Positions 45,623 to 57,368 of a stretch of 64,000 nucleotides of DNA are shown here, in pieces. How positions within the stretch are numbered: the stretch's first letter is position 1; every line of letters begins with the position of its first letter. A program made the position numbers and the translations under genes. Under the pieces are notes generated by a model. That model saw nothing but the letters and a program-made list of their open reading frames with translations. It was not told the DNA's origin and searched no databases. This stretch comes from Tieghemostelium lacteum (lineage: Eukaryota > Evosea > Eumycetozoa > Dictyosteliales > Raperosteliaceae), in contig LODT01000039.1 in the NCBI GenBank assembly GCA_001606155.1, forward strand, positions 806,001 through 870,000, read 5' to 3'.

Positions 45623-48161
45623 ATGGATAAATATGAAGAGATAAAAGTTATTGGAAAAGGTAGTTTTGGTAAAGCTATCTTAGTTAAACGTAAAGATGAT
45701 GGACAATTACTAGTACTTAAACAAATCAATGTACTGGAAATGTCTCAAAAAGAGAGAGATGATGCAATGAATGAAGTTAATTTATTATCATGTTTAAAGT
45801 TTGTAACCTTTTAGATATATTGATAAAGATATTGAATCTCTCAACTAACACCTCCCAAAACTACCTAGTAATGAAAATATTATAGCATATCACGACAGTT
45901 TTCTAGTGGATGGATGTTTACATATCATTATGGAATATGCAAATGCAGGTGATATTCATCTAGAGATTAAAAAGAGAATTCTTAAAAAGAGACCTTTTAA
46001 GGAATTTGAAATTATCTCTTGGTTCATTCAGATTTGTAATGCAATTCAATACATTTCAACAAAGAATATACTTCATAGAGATTTAGTAAATATCATATAT
46101 TAAGCATAGCATTAGTATAAATGTAACTAACTAGTTTCTATACTATAGAAAACACAAAATATATTTCTGACGATTATAGATAATAGATATTTAATTAAAT
46201 TGGGTGATTTTGGTATTGCAAAGATACTTAATAGTGAGACATCATTTGCAAGGACAGTTATAGGTACACCTTATTATCTGTCGCCTGAGATTTGTGAGGA
46301 TAGACCATATGATCACAAATCTGATGTTTGGTCACTTGGATGTGTTTTGTATGAATTGGCAACATTAAAGCATGCATTCAATGCCAATAGTTTACCAGCA
46401 TTGATTATGAAGATTTTAAAAGGTACTTACCCACCAGTACCTTCATACTACAGTAGTGATTTGAGATCACTTATATCAACAATGTTACAAACTGATCCTA
46501 AAAAGAGACCTTCAATTACAGAGATTCTCTCCATGCCTTTTCTTAAACCTTACATAGGTAAAGATTTAAAACCATTTTCAGTAGATGATCAAGATACTGA
46601 TTCACCAAATCCAGATTCTTCTAAAAATCTACAAAATAACATACCAATGCTGATTGCAAAATCTAATGCTTCTTCAGTACCACCAAAATCATCACCTCCA
46701 TTAAAATCACCTTCTAAACCTCCACCTATTAGTAAGAAACCTTCAACTACATCTTTAGTAACTCCATCACCTTCAGCATCACCACTAAAATCAATATTAA
46801 AAAAACCTGAAATTCCAAAACCTACAGCTGTAGTTTCCAAACCAGCTAGTTCAGTTTCAAAACCATTATCAAGTAAATCACCTGCTAAACCTACTACAAG
46901 TGTTTCTAAATCTTCTACTACATCTACAACCTCTACTACACCAACTAGAATTACTACAAAACCACCAGTACCTACTGTATCATCTTTAAGAGCTAAAACC
47001 AATACAGTTTCAACCACTACTAATAATAATGGTAATAGTAGCAGTACAAGTAGTTCTACTAGAAGAACTAGTACAACAACTCCAAATACAACACCAACAA
47101 AAACCAGACCTACAACCCCCACAACTAGAAGAACAAGCACATTAAATAATTCAAAACTTACCACTCGTCCAACCTCATCAAATAGCACCACTACCACAAC
47201 TACATCGACATCTGCTACTAATAACAACCTATACAGACCACCTACACCATCCATTGGTAAACCTTTACCAAATTCTATAACTACTAGTAGTAGTAATAGT
47301 AGTAGCAGTAGTAGCTCAACACCAACACCAATAGTTATAACAGTTGAAACAAAGAGATTATCAGTATCAGCATCATCATTACCATCAACATCTAGTAGAC
47401 CTAGTGTAAAATCACCAAAGGTTGTTCCACCTAGACCTATTACACCATTGGTACCTAGTAATACACCATATCAACCACCATCAAATCCATCAATCCAACC
47501 TTCAACAGTACCAATACTGAAAAGAGAATTATCATCAGGTTCAATGTCAGATTACAGAAAATCATTAAAAGAAAAAAACAAAGAAATTATTAATCATTTA
47601 ATTGATAAATCAAATATTGTAAATCATCATAGTAATGATATTAATACTTCTAATATCACAAATATCGATTATCTTTCAAATAATATTTCAAATATTAAAA
47701 TTATAAAAGATTCTAATAATAATAATAATATTAATAATAATAATAATAATAATCAAATTGATAATATCAATAATGATGATGATGATAATAATAGCAGTAA
47801 TATAGAAAATGACAATTCTCAAGAAAACAAAGATAATAATAATAATAATAGTAATTTTATTGATAATGCTAAAAGTCAAAGAGCATTACAAACTAAAATT
47901 AATGCTCTAAAACATTTTTGTAACAGTATATTTGGTGAAGAATCTTTTAAGAATATTTATACATTCCTAAAGAATGAATATTCAAAAGAAGATGATGATT
48001 CCAATAATATTAGTCCAACATCAACACTGAATAACAATGATTTACTTGAAAATGTTGAAGATGTAAAATTTGAAAAATTAAAAGAATTACTTGGAGAGAA
48101 ATTATATTATCTCAAATATGTTCAACAGTTACTTTATTTAGAAAATAAAGATAGCATTTAA
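45623..48161 (+). CDS. NEK-like Ser/Thr protein kinase with long low-complexity tail
   Basis: Three exons: 45623-45798, 45869-46085, 46149-48161 (introns of 70 and 63 nt); predicted 801 aa. The second join restores HRDL|KTQNIFL exactly. Kinase landmarks: GKGSFG (11-16), catalytic Lys33 (LVLKQI), HRDLK (128-132), DFG (151-153), GTPYYLSPE and DVWSLGCVLYEL, with the domain ending near residue 262. IIMEYANAGDI and HRDLKTQNIFL are characteristic of the NEK (NIMA-related) group, which acts in mitosis, centrosome and microtubule control. The rest of the protein is unstructured: Ser/Thr/Pro-rich (about 280-600), then Asn-rich with poly-Asn tracts, ending in a short helical segment (LKELLGEKLYYLKYVQQLLYL). 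The first splice site (gtttgt) is weak and gives LNNENII, so that join is less certain. Confidence 0.87.
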
Positions 48162-48253
48162 TAACATCAAAACACCACCATATATTTAAAAAAAAACAAT
48201 TATAATAATTTTATATTTTTATTTGTAAATAATGAGTAATGATATTATTAGAC

Positions 48254-49984
48254 TTATTGTTGAGGTAATAAATTGGAATCCAAACCCAAACCCTCTTCAA
48301 TAGATTTAACTAAATTGGTTATATACTTTTTAGTGACACGAATACGATTTTTCATATCTTCAGCATTTATGAGTGCAACGTTGATATAGACACCATCAGA
48401 GAGAAGTTCTGTAATACCTTCTGCATTGGCCTGTTGATACTCAAAGAAAGTCTTTCCAGGTATTTTATCATCAAGATAGTATCCAAAGACATAGGTATAC
48501 TTGAGAATTCTTCTGCACTCAATTAAGAGTTCAACAGCTTCCAAAAGGAAATCTGGATTGAGATTGGTAAGTTCTCTAAACTTATTCATTTTCTCATCTA
48601 AATGTTCGTCTTTTAGTGACTGAGCATGTTTCATTAGCATGTCATGATTAAAGTATCTATTGAAATAGTGGAGGAATCTATCAGTTTCTTGTTTGAGAAT
48701 AGCTGCAGTTTCATCCTTTTTCTTTCCTTCTGAGCTCTCATATTTATTGCAACTGTAGAAACCGCCGGTATGTTGACCATGTGATTTCCAATCACCTCTA
48801 CACATCCAGCACCATTCACCTCCACAACCTCCTTGTTCTTTTCGACATACCATATGATTACATCCCTGAACTCTTTCCGTTGGCATACCACAAAAGAAAC
48901 AAGGCTTACAAGTTGCCATAATAAACTTTACCGACTCTGATTCATTAGAGTTCTTGCTCTTCCACTCCATTAACTGTGCACAACTTACTGGATTATGTTT
49001 CTCAGAACCACATGAAAAACAGAATCTCTGACCACAATGACATTCCACAACATCCGAAGGTTTACCCACACCTTGATATTTTACAGCATTACCACAGTTG
49101 GGGTTTGGACAAAATTCTAAATGTTTTTCATTTCCAACATAGTTTTTGGAGAGAAAGTACCAATATCTGGAATAGTCTCTTTCAGAGGCCAGAGTTTTCC
49201 AATCTTCAACGGTAAGCTTACCTTGACATTGAGGATGTATACATTGACAATTTATAATCTCACCTCCACATGCCATAATTTGTTCATGTAAATATGCTTT
49301 CCAACACGATAGACAATAGGGACCATGTCCACATCCTAAACTATAAAACTGACTCTGATGTTCAAAACAAATCAAACATGTTGGATCTGAAAATCTAGGT
49401 TTAACATGTTCTAATATTATACCAGCCTTCTTACAATATCTATCTGTATCTTCAAAATAGTTACTTAAAACTTTATCTAAATCCCATCTAATTAATTTTG
49501 TTAAAATGATTATTATAATAAAAATTAATGATTGGGTGGGGAGGTATAATTACTTGAAAAATTGTAATAGTAATATAGCATTTCCAGGGGATAGGTCAAT
49601 TTGATCAGAAAGTGTTTGAGATAATTCTTTAATTTTATTTTCTAAACCAGATTTTTCAAGGATTGAAAATAGTGGTTCGTCATCTTCACTTGTTTCCTCT
49701 TCGAGAAACCAATCTTCAGGATCATCATAATCATAGACTTGGTCGACATCTGATGTTGCATCACTTGCAACACTATCTGTATCGTTATCTAATTCCTTTC
49801 TCAATGAGAGTGAATGAAGATATTTTAAAAGTTTTTCATCGGATTCACCAGTTAGATCTCTAGATGATCTTCTTATATCTTGTGCTATAGAAGATCTTCT
49901 GAGAATAGATGAAAATGATCCTCTTCTTTTATGTTTACCATTCTGAGATGGTGAGTTTATTGGACTTTTAACTGTATCTGTCAT
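48254..49984 (-). CDS. Ariadne-type RBR E3 ubiquitin ligase
   Basis: Exon 1 49984-49554, intron 49553-49488 (gtaatt...attag, 66 nt, phase 2), exon 2 49487-48254; predicted 554 aa, close to human ARIH1 (557). Order: Ser-rich N terminus, acidic region (DYDDPEDWFLEEETSEDDE), UBA-like segment completed across the splice (LLLQFFK|WDLDKVLSNYF), RING1 (CLICFEHQ..CGHGPYCLSCW), IBR (CPNPNCGNAVKY..CHCGQRFCFSC), RING2 (CKPCFFCGMPTERVQGCNHMVC) with the catalytic thioester Cys at about residue 353, then the helical Ariadne domain. ARIH1-type enzymes take ubiquitin from an E2 onto this Cys and work with neddylated cullin-RING ligases. The first ATG in frame after an upstream stop-rich stretch was chosen (MTDTVKSPINS); a short upstream exon cannot be excluded. 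Confidence 0.9.
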
Positions 49985-50435
49985 ACTGTTATTGTTATTG
50001 AACACACCTCCAACTTTAATTAAATAAAATTAAAAAAAATGTTACAATAATTTCTACAATTAATAAATCTAATAATAATAAATAAATGGATATAATTTAA
50101 ATTATTTACAAATTATTAAATATTATAATTATTGCAATGAAATTAAAAAGTAATTAATATTTCAAACAATCAATGTATGATATCTATATGAAACAACTGC
50201 AGTTTAATATAAATAATAAATAATAAATAATAAATGTGTGTGTTTTGGGTGGGAGTAAGTGAAGAACTTGAAATTTCTAAAACACCACACTCAAAAAAAT
50301 TTTTTTCTATAGACAGTTGTGTGTTCTATTCAAAATTCAAAAATAAAATTGAAAATAAATAAAATTTCTAAAAATGGATATGATAAAATACGTACATGTT
50401 TCATTAGACAGAGTGAGAGAAATTTCAAATATAAT
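49985..50435 (-). other. Intergenic region between two minus-strand genes
   Basis: 451 nt, AT-rich, with TAATAAA-type repeats (ataataaataataaataataaat near 50210-50232) and a GT-rich patch (tgtgtgtgttttgggtgggagt, 50235-50256). It presumably carries the 3' UTR of the Skp1-like/cytochrome b5 gene and the promoter of the Ariadne gene. No gene was seen. Confidence 0.4.
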
Positions 50436-51153
50436 TTATAATCTATGTTGAGGACAAAGCTTTTTAAGTCTCTCTAGAAATAGTGGAGAATTTTGATTTG
50501 TCTCTTTATGTAAAAGTTGTTGTTGAAGTGATTCTTTTTCTTCTGCTTTTACATAACCTATAAAATATCTATTTAATTTCCTCAGTGAGGCATCAGTGTG
50601 ATGATAAATCTCAAAATAATAGGAACAATCTCTAGATATACCATTGAATATTCTATTACCACCTGGATGATGTGGTACCCAATCAGTTACATCATATACA
50701 CAGTTACCCATTAACATCCAATATGAACTTTCATTTTGGTGTTCCATTATCTCTTTAGCAGTATAGTATGTACCATTTCTTAAATTCAACAACTCTTTAT
50801 AGTTTTTTAACTGTTGCATTAGACCTATAATTCCTAAATTTGCACATAGGTCTTCAATAGTCTTCAAGTATACTAAATCATTATTATTTTTAAACATATA
50901 TTGTAATTCACTGTAGTTTTCTAGATTTTCTTCTAACCAATCAACATAATCCAATACTTAAAAGTGATTAATATTAACAACAATGATCATATAGATCTTT
51001 CAGAATTCTGAACATACCAAAATCAATATACTGTGAATCTAAATCTAATAGATAACAATCTTCATTTTCTGATTTTATTAAACTTGTGATTAATTGTAAT
51101 ATTGTTTTTGAATATTCAATTTCTTCATTATCACTAGTTTTTACAATTATCAT
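50436..51153 (-). CDS. Skp1-like domain fused to cytochrome b5 domain
   Basis: Exon 1 51153-51018 (MIIVKTSDNEEIEYSKT), intron 51017-50957 (gtatgt...taag, 61 nt, phase 1), exon 2 50956-50436; predicted 218 aa. Residues ~1-105 follow the Skp1/POZ layout: an IVKTSD..EIEYSKTIL strand-turn-helix, YIDFVLDYVDWLEENL where Skp1 has its LEKVLDYCRHH segment, and TIEDLCANLGIIGLMQQL where Skp1 has ILAANYLDIKPLLD. Residues ~110-185 are a cytochrome b5 heme-binding domain: YTAKEIMEH, YDVTDWVPHHPGGN with the axial-His motif HPGG at 142-145, and a second His at 164/165 in YHHTDASLRKLNRYFIGYV. No membrane anchor, so soluble. The b5 part is secure; the Skp1 resemblance is by eye. It shares a 120-nt divergent promoter with the ankyrin-DHHC gene. 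Function is unknown. Confidence 0.78.
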
Positions 51154-51273
51154 TGCTGTGGATTTATTGTTGTGGTTGAAAGTGGGGTTATTTTTACAAA
51201 ATTTTATTTTATTTTTTATACATCTTTTAGTAAATCAAGATATTAAAAGTGTCTCCCTTGATTTTAAGTCCCA
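51154..51273. promoter_or_regulatory. Short bidirectional promoter
   Basis: Only 120 nt separate the start codons of the Skp1-like/cytochrome b5 gene (minus) and the ankyrin-DHHC gene (plus). The stretch is AT-rich with T-runs and must hold both promoters and 5' UTRs, suggesting co-expression. Confidence 0.5.
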
Positions 51274-53176
51274 ATGACAAATTCAACAATAACACCAACA
51301 ACATTGATTGATATTGTAAAATCTGGGAATTTAAAAGAATGTATTGGATTTATTGAAAGAATTCGATTGAACTCAGATATTGGTGATATCATTAACCAGG
51401 TAGATGATCAAGGTAATACAGCACTTCATTTTGCATGTTATAAAAAATCATTTGATATTGTAAAGTATCTACTATCGAATGGTGCAGATCCAAATATTGG
51501 AAATCTAGAAGAACGTGCAACACCTCTACATTGGGCATGTATAGGAGGTAATTCCTATATTGTAAAGTATCTCATTACCAATGGAGGTGCTGACACTCAA
51601 CAAAAGGATATTAGAGGCTACAATTCACTTATTCATTCAGTTCAACATGGTGAATTAAATGTTGTTAGATATCTTTTAGAGAAACCAGAATTGTCATTGG
51701 ATATCAACAGTAGAGATACATCATTAAAAACACCTCTTATATGGGCATCATGTCAAGGTCATCACCAACTGATACTCTATCTACTTCACAAAGGTGCCAA
51801 TATAAACTCTGTTGACATTCAAGGTAGATCAGCTATTCATTGGTCCATTGTAAAAAGTAATGTAGAATGTACTAGAATTCTCATTGAAATGGGTGCCAAT
51901 CTTACAATTCAAGATAAAAACAAACAAACTCCTCTCAGTTTATACAAAGAAAATCCAAAATTACCAAAAGAATATCTAACTCTTTTCAATTATAATCCTT
52001 TAAAATATCTTACACCTGTATGTATACCCAATATTCTCATACCTCTATATAGACCTCACACTAACACCTCAAAAACTTCAAAAAAAAACAAAAAAACAAC
52101 ATTTAGTTACTATATAATACATTTTGGATTTTATTATCAATTATATTATTTTTTACATATGGAGGACTATTCTTTATAGGTCCTATCTATGTAAGTTTGA
52201 TTCTCTTTGGATGCCTGTCAGTTGCATTAAAAATATTTTTAGAGAATTATGTAATTTTAAATCTACCAAATCCATTTTTGGCGACACTAATGATTAGTAC
52301 ATTTAGCTACTGGCTTGTATACTATCTAAGATTTATAATACCATTGTATCCAGAAATTGTTATGGTTCACACAAGTGTTGTATTTTTGTTTATAGTCAAT
52401 TATTATCTGATTGTAAAACTTATATTTTCAGATGCTGGTCAAATATCACCTAGTAACAAATCTCAAGATTCCATTGACTTTATACAAGCTATTGATAGAG
52501 AATCATTAGATATTCCAGAGACATGTTCATCATGTCTCATCAATAAACCAATTCGAACCAAACATTGTAGGACATGTAACAAATGTATAGCAAGATTCGA
52601 CCATCACTGTGCTTGGATAAATAATTGTGTTGGCATAAATAATAATCAATTATTTATATATCAATTACTACTTACATGTCTACTATTTATAATTACAATT
52701 ATATTTAATTTAAAATGTTTGTATATATATATATTTCTATAAATTCTATATTTAATATACTAAAATTTTAGATAATATATTTTAAAGATTTTAATAATAA
52801 TAGGAATGATAGTTTGGAAATACCAGTGTGGTCTTCAGAGTTTATATCATGGATACAATATCAGTATCAGAATAACAAAGCTTTATTTATATATTTTAAT
52901 TTTGAAATTATAGTTATGGTTTGGGTACTAAAATTATTATATACTCAAATATATGGTATTATATTCAATATAACAATGTTCGAAATAATGAGACAAAAGA
53001 TCACCAAACGATTGGTAAATCCCTATGACAGAGGTGTAAAAGAAAATATTAGAGAATTCTTTTTTGAAAAATCAAAGAAATATTACTATTACTCTGTATC
53101 TTCTTTAAAAAGACAACAGCAACAACAGCAACAACAATTACAACATACACCTTCTTCATCCCAAGAACAAGTATAA
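51274..53176 (+). CDS. Ankyrin-repeat DHHC protein S-palmitoyltransferase
   Basis: Three exons: 51274-52017, 52107-52720, 52804-53176 (introns 52018-52106 gtatgt...ttag, phase 0, and 52721-52803 gtatat...atag, phase 2); predicted 576 aa. Residues ~1-235 carry about six ankyrin repeats (NTALHFACYKKSFDIVKYLLSNGA-type units). Exon 2 starts in a membrane segment (LLYNTFWILLSIILFFTYGG) and encodes further spans plus the cysteine-rich domain: CSSCLINKPIRTKHCRTCNKC and the catalytic DHHC at residues 413-416 (RFDHHCAWINNCVG). Exon 3 encodes the last span (FEIIVMVWVLKLLYTQIYGI) and a Gln-rich tail. This is the layout of ZDHHC17/ZDHHC13-type enzymes, which palmitoylate cysteines of Golgi and vesicle proteins. 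Reading straight through the first intron would end the protein at 52179, before the membrane domain, so splicing is essential. Confidence 0.88.
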
Positions 53177-53221
53177 AAGTATGATAAAATTGACTTATAA
53201 GTACTTTTTTTTATTACAATA

Positions 53222-54320
53222 TTAAAAACATTTTTGATGTATTATTGTAGCCCCATATTCTTTGTATTCTTTTTTTGTAATTAACTTTTGTTGGAATGAT
53301 TCTGATGATGCTAACATTGATGCACCTATCCATGTTGAAAAGGAACGATCAGGTGGTGAAATTATATTAACTGTAGTACCAGGTGGTGCTAATAAAGTAA
53401 TCTCATGTTTCAAACGTTCAGATAGTCTATCAATCATTGTATTACCACCTGATAACAAAATATTGGAATACATATCTTTTCTGAGATCTCCATTACATTT
53501 TAAAATGGAATTATGTATTAACTCATGTATACCACCACTACTATTACTATTTAATAACTCTGATTTAAATAAAGGTTCTGTACATCTAAATCTATGATTA
53601 CCAATTGATAGATCCGTTCCGTCAGGTAACTCATAAGTTTTTTCTATATCCTTTTCATTACCTTTCAATTCTTGATTATAATCCAATGCAACATAGGCTA
53701 ATTTCTCTTTAATATCCCTTACTAAAAGTTTTTCAGAGGTCGTAGTAAATGCAAAATCCTTTTCCATTAAAAGCTTAACTAAATGATTAGTTAGATCTTT
53801 TCCAGAGATTTCAAATGGTAATATAGCATGTGGTAGAGAATAACCATCATATACAGGCACAACATGTGTGCAACCATCACCAGAATCCAATACAATACCA
53901 TTACTAAGACCAGAAGCAAACATTGATGCAACAGCACTATTACATATATGCAATGAAGGGACATTGAATTTTTCAAATAGAATTTCTGTCATTCTCTCCC
54001 TATTTGATTTTGAGTTTAATGGTGAATCAGTCATGATGAGGGAGTGCTCTTCAGGTGACACACATAGCTCAGTTTTAAATGTATAACTTAATAACTTTTC
54101 ATATATATCCCAATTATTAACTAAACCTCTATCAATTGGGTAATTATACTTTAATAATCCTCTTACTGATAATGCTTCTTCTCCAATATAACATCTACTT
54201 TGGTTAGAAATACCAACAATTGATGGAAAAACACTTTTTGGCTTAGAATTACTTGATAATCCTGCTTTAATCAAACTAGATCCATTATCAATCACTATTT
54301 TAGATTTAATATTATCTCCC
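53222..54320 (-). CDS. Divergent actin with shortened D-loop; 5' end unresolved
   Basis: At least 365 residues, clearly actin: IVIDNGSSLIKAGL (phosphate loop 1), DSGDGCTHVVPVYDGY (loop 2), LSGGNTM, PPDRSFSTWIGASMLAS and the terminal HQKCF correspond to conserved actin sites. It is far more diverged than true actin, and the DNase I-binding loop is shortened: about 19 residues (ISNQSRCYIGEEALSVRG) replace about 28 in conventional actin. Because the D-loop makes inter-subunit contacts, normal filament formation is doubtful (inference). The frame is open up to an acceptor-like ...cttgtag at 54321, giving GDNIKSKIVIDNG, which matches actin GEDVQALVIDNG. Only one or two N-terminal codons, including the ATG, are missing and must lie in an upstream exon that I could not place. 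It could also be a partly broken copy. Confidence 0.75.
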
Positions 54321-54489
54321 CTACAAGTTTATTAACATCATTGTCAGTCTATTAGATCCAAATCATTAATTTATAATATTACATTTAGTGCAAAAAATGT
54401 TTGAGATCTGTTACCTTAAAAGAAAATTAAAAATTTAAATTAAATAAATAAAATAATAAAAATATGATAAAACTAAATTAGTGTTAAAA
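54321..54489. other. Region between actin-like and transposase-derived genes
   Basis: 169 nt separating two divergent genes. It should contain the first exon of the actin-like gene on the minus strand, but no ATG followed by a usable donor in the right phase was found. The sequence is AT-rich. Confidence 0.3.
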
Positions 54490-56409
54490 ATGTCAACATT
54501 ATTAGAGGCATCTACAGATAAAAAAAGAAAGGCTCAAATTAACATTGATAAAAGAAGATCGAGAAAGATGAAGAATTGTGCAGAGTAAGTAAAATGAAAT
54601 TATATATGTAGTTATCAATATATTAAAAGTAAAGGTTGTGATAACAATACAATAATAATTTGAATATAAACTAATAATGTTAATTTTATCACAACCTCAA
54701 GTCAGAAGGCAGGATATTTGAGAATCGTAGAGCAAGGTTTGGAGAAAATAACTGATATACCATTGATTTCACAATTTGAAAATAACTATTGTTCTATTAA
54801 AAAAGAATTCGTTGGTAGTTATTCAAATCTAGAAATATTTCAACATATCCTCAATGATAGTGTTCTAGAGAATCTCTTGAATTCTATGAACCATTTTAGG
54901 ACTATGGCAGCAAGAAAACTCAGTGATGAAAGGAAAAAAAGATTTTCTAATATCAAAGGAAGATATGTTTCAGTTTATTGGTGAATTTTACCTTAAGCAT
55001 CTATCTGCATCTCTAAAGAATCAAAATTCAGAATTGGATGAGCTTAAAACCAAAGGATACATTGGCAAACAGAGATATTCAGCCATTCACAAAGTAATAC
55101 AATACTTTGATGTAGAATCATTTTCCTCGCTTGAGGAAGAAGTTTTTAAATCCATTTCACAAATGGTAAACTTTGGTGTGGAGATAAAACAGTTTTGGCA
55201 CATACAGGAGAAGAAGCTAAAATTCTTGGATTCAGGACCAATATCAAAGGAAAGCCTCATCCCATTGGAGTTTTGGTGCATGATATTGCTCAAAAGACTA
55301 ACCTTACCCAACTACCATTCTTTGTTATTGTGAGACCTGAGTTATATTTAGATAAGAAGACTCCCACTGGTGCGATGGAAGAAATGATCAGAAAAATTGT
55401 CAAAATTCAACCAGGAAAACATCATTTTATTTTAGATAGAGGATTTTCATTTCCAAAAATACTTTCACTTTCTAAAGAACTTGGGATCTATTACACTGTG
55501 ACCGCCGGGGATGAGACTGTTAGTCTCCAAGATATCATAACAAAAGATCTCAGAAATGGTCAACAAAGAACATTTCTCAAAGAAGATAGAGTCTACGAGT
55601 TTATTAAAGTAAAAAATTTACAGCACTGCTCTATTTCAAATGCTTTCATCCCAGATTATATATTGCCACCTAAAAACATTTATAATCCAAAAGATATCTT
55701 TTATGTTTCTGAATTTGATATCCCTTATTTCCGTAAATTTTTCCACCTTGAAAATCAAATATACGATGGCAAGGATCTGTACGAATTAATAGCAATCCAT
55801 TTCAATGTAGATATCCTTAAACCATTTCCAAATTCCAAAGGTGAGATACATTGGACAGAAGATGGATTCAAACATCACTCAGTTACAGTTTTAAAGGATA
55901 TTGCACAAAAACTATCAACAATTGAATCAACAGACAAACTGAATAGAGAGGAGTTGGTTAAATCTATTATAGATAACCACCCAGACTCCCCATTTAAAAG
56001 AAATTCTCAAAATAGTCCTTCAGTGAGTAATCTCCCGAGCAATAGATTAGGTGTGCTTATAACGAAAGAAAAGGCATTAGGTAGTCCAGCACAAGACCCG
56101 CTTATACACAACTTCTATTTAAGTAATTATAATTATATTGATAGATGTAATGATCTATTTTACCGAAACATTGAATTGAATTTTGAAAGAACCTTCGAAA
56201 ATGATGTCTTTACTTTAATTCTATTTCAGGTGGCCCGTGCATCCTATGCTTTCCACATGGAGATTAAAGCAATGGGAAATAATAATATACCAGGTGATAC
56301 TGCAATACCCAAAAAACCTTCGTTACCTTTTAAAGTGTGGATTACACAACTTTTAAATGATATACAAAAGCAGTATCCTAAAAAAGTTAAAAAAACATAT
56401 AAAATCTAA
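54490..56409 (+). pseudogene. PiggyBac-type transposase-derived gene with two frameshifts
   Basis: Exon 1 54490-54584 encodes a basic N terminus (MSTLLEASTDKKRKAQINI). An intron 54585-54701 (gtaagt...tcaag, 117 nt) joins in phase 2 to QKAGYLRIVEQ. The protein then reads in three frames: a change near 54940-54955 at an A7 run and a return near 55185-55200 by short A/T runs. No introns explain these changes. The long last frame (to 56409) shows PiggyBac DDE layout: KGKPHPIGVLVHDIAQ, FILDRGFSFPKILSLSKELGIYYTV (the FxDN..TS..LL..L...G.Y region) and YNYIDRCNDLFYR (third Asp). The first catalytic Asp position seems to read GEEAKI rather than DE, so activity is doubtful. Terminal repeats with TTAA were not identified. 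It is either a decayed DNA transposon or a domesticated gene with read errors. Confidence 0.6.
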
Positions 56410-56553
56410 AATCGTAAAGATTGTTGTAAATGTTTAAATAAATAAATGTGTATTTATCCTAGTTAGCTTATGATTAAAAAGAAAGAGGTAGGGGTGGTCA
56501 CAATTTATAAATTTATAAGTGGTCAAAAAAAAAATAAAAGTTATCAAAAAAAA

Positions 56554-57310
56554 ATGTCTAAATCATTTCAACAAGATGAAGAAAGAAAAAGATTAAGAGA
56601 GCTCCAGACTTACAGCAAAGAAAACAAAGATAAAAAAAAATTTAAAAGTTATCATAAAAAAGAAGAAGAAGTAGAAGACAATAAATATGAATACGGTAAA
56701 AGAGAAACTAAAAAAGAAGCAATAGTTATAAAAGATAAAGTAGATTATAATAGGTCAGGTCTGTTAGATAATTCTATATCAAATGGTAGTAATAATAAAC
56801 AAGATGGTGATAAAGTATCAGTTCAATTAAAATGGCAAGAGCCATATGAATCAAGAATACCAAAAGAGAATTGGATTATATACCCCTTCAAGGATAAAGA
56901 AGTTCTTGATCCCTATCCAATATACAAAAAGAAATCATTTCTATTTGGAAGAGATAGAAATATTGTAGATATACCAATTGATCATCCATCATGTTCTTCA
57001 CAACATGCTGTCATTGTTTTTAGAGAAGTTTTACCAAAAGATTCTGATATAAAAGTTATCAAGTATGTTTAAGATATATCATAATGTCATTATGAAAACA
57101 CAGTAAACTAATATTAGAAATACCAAAAGACCTTATATTATAGATTTGGATAGTACCAATGGTACATTTTTAAATAAACAAAAATTGAAATCATCTAGAT
57201 ATATAGAGATTAGAAGTAAAGATTTAATAAATTTTGGATCCAGTACAAGAGATTATGTTGTAGTATGTGAAGATCATGAAATATCTAGTGGTGACAGTGA
57301 TGATAATTGA
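56554..57310 (+). CDS. SNIP1-like FHA-domain protein
   Basis: Exon 1 56554-57062, intron 57063-57117 (gtatgt...attag, 55 nt, phase 2), exon 2 57118-57310; predicted 233 aa. A basic, Lys/Glu-rich N terminus (~120 aa) precedes an FHA domain: FLFGRDRNIVDIPIDHPSCSSQHAVIVF, then KNTKRPYIIDLDSTNGTFLN and INFGSSTRDYVVV. The GR, SSQHA and NGT phosphothreonine-contact positions and the DHPSCSSQHA motif match SNIP1 and yeast Pml1, which act in spliceosome RES complexes and in miRNA/Smad pathways in animals. A nuclear role is likely. The ATG at 56554 (aaaaATGTCTAAATC) was chosen over an in-frame ATG at 56470 because its context is typical and the extra residues are low complexity; either is possible. 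Confidence 0.87.
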
Positions 57311-57368
57311 TAACATATAACCAGTTATTTAAAGAATATTACAAAAGTTCAATAAATTAAATTTTACT

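Noticed and set aside
46589-47254. Long 221-codon frame on the minus strand rich in Val/Leu/Gly
   Set aside because: It is the reverse shadow of the Ser/Thr/Pro-rich tail of the NEK-like kinase; composition explains it.
52018-52179. A stand-alone ankyrin protein ending at 52179
   Set aside because: The last ~50 codons of that frame are the translated intron 52018-52106 and a shifted membrane segment; splicing joins the ankyrin part to the DHHC part in frame.
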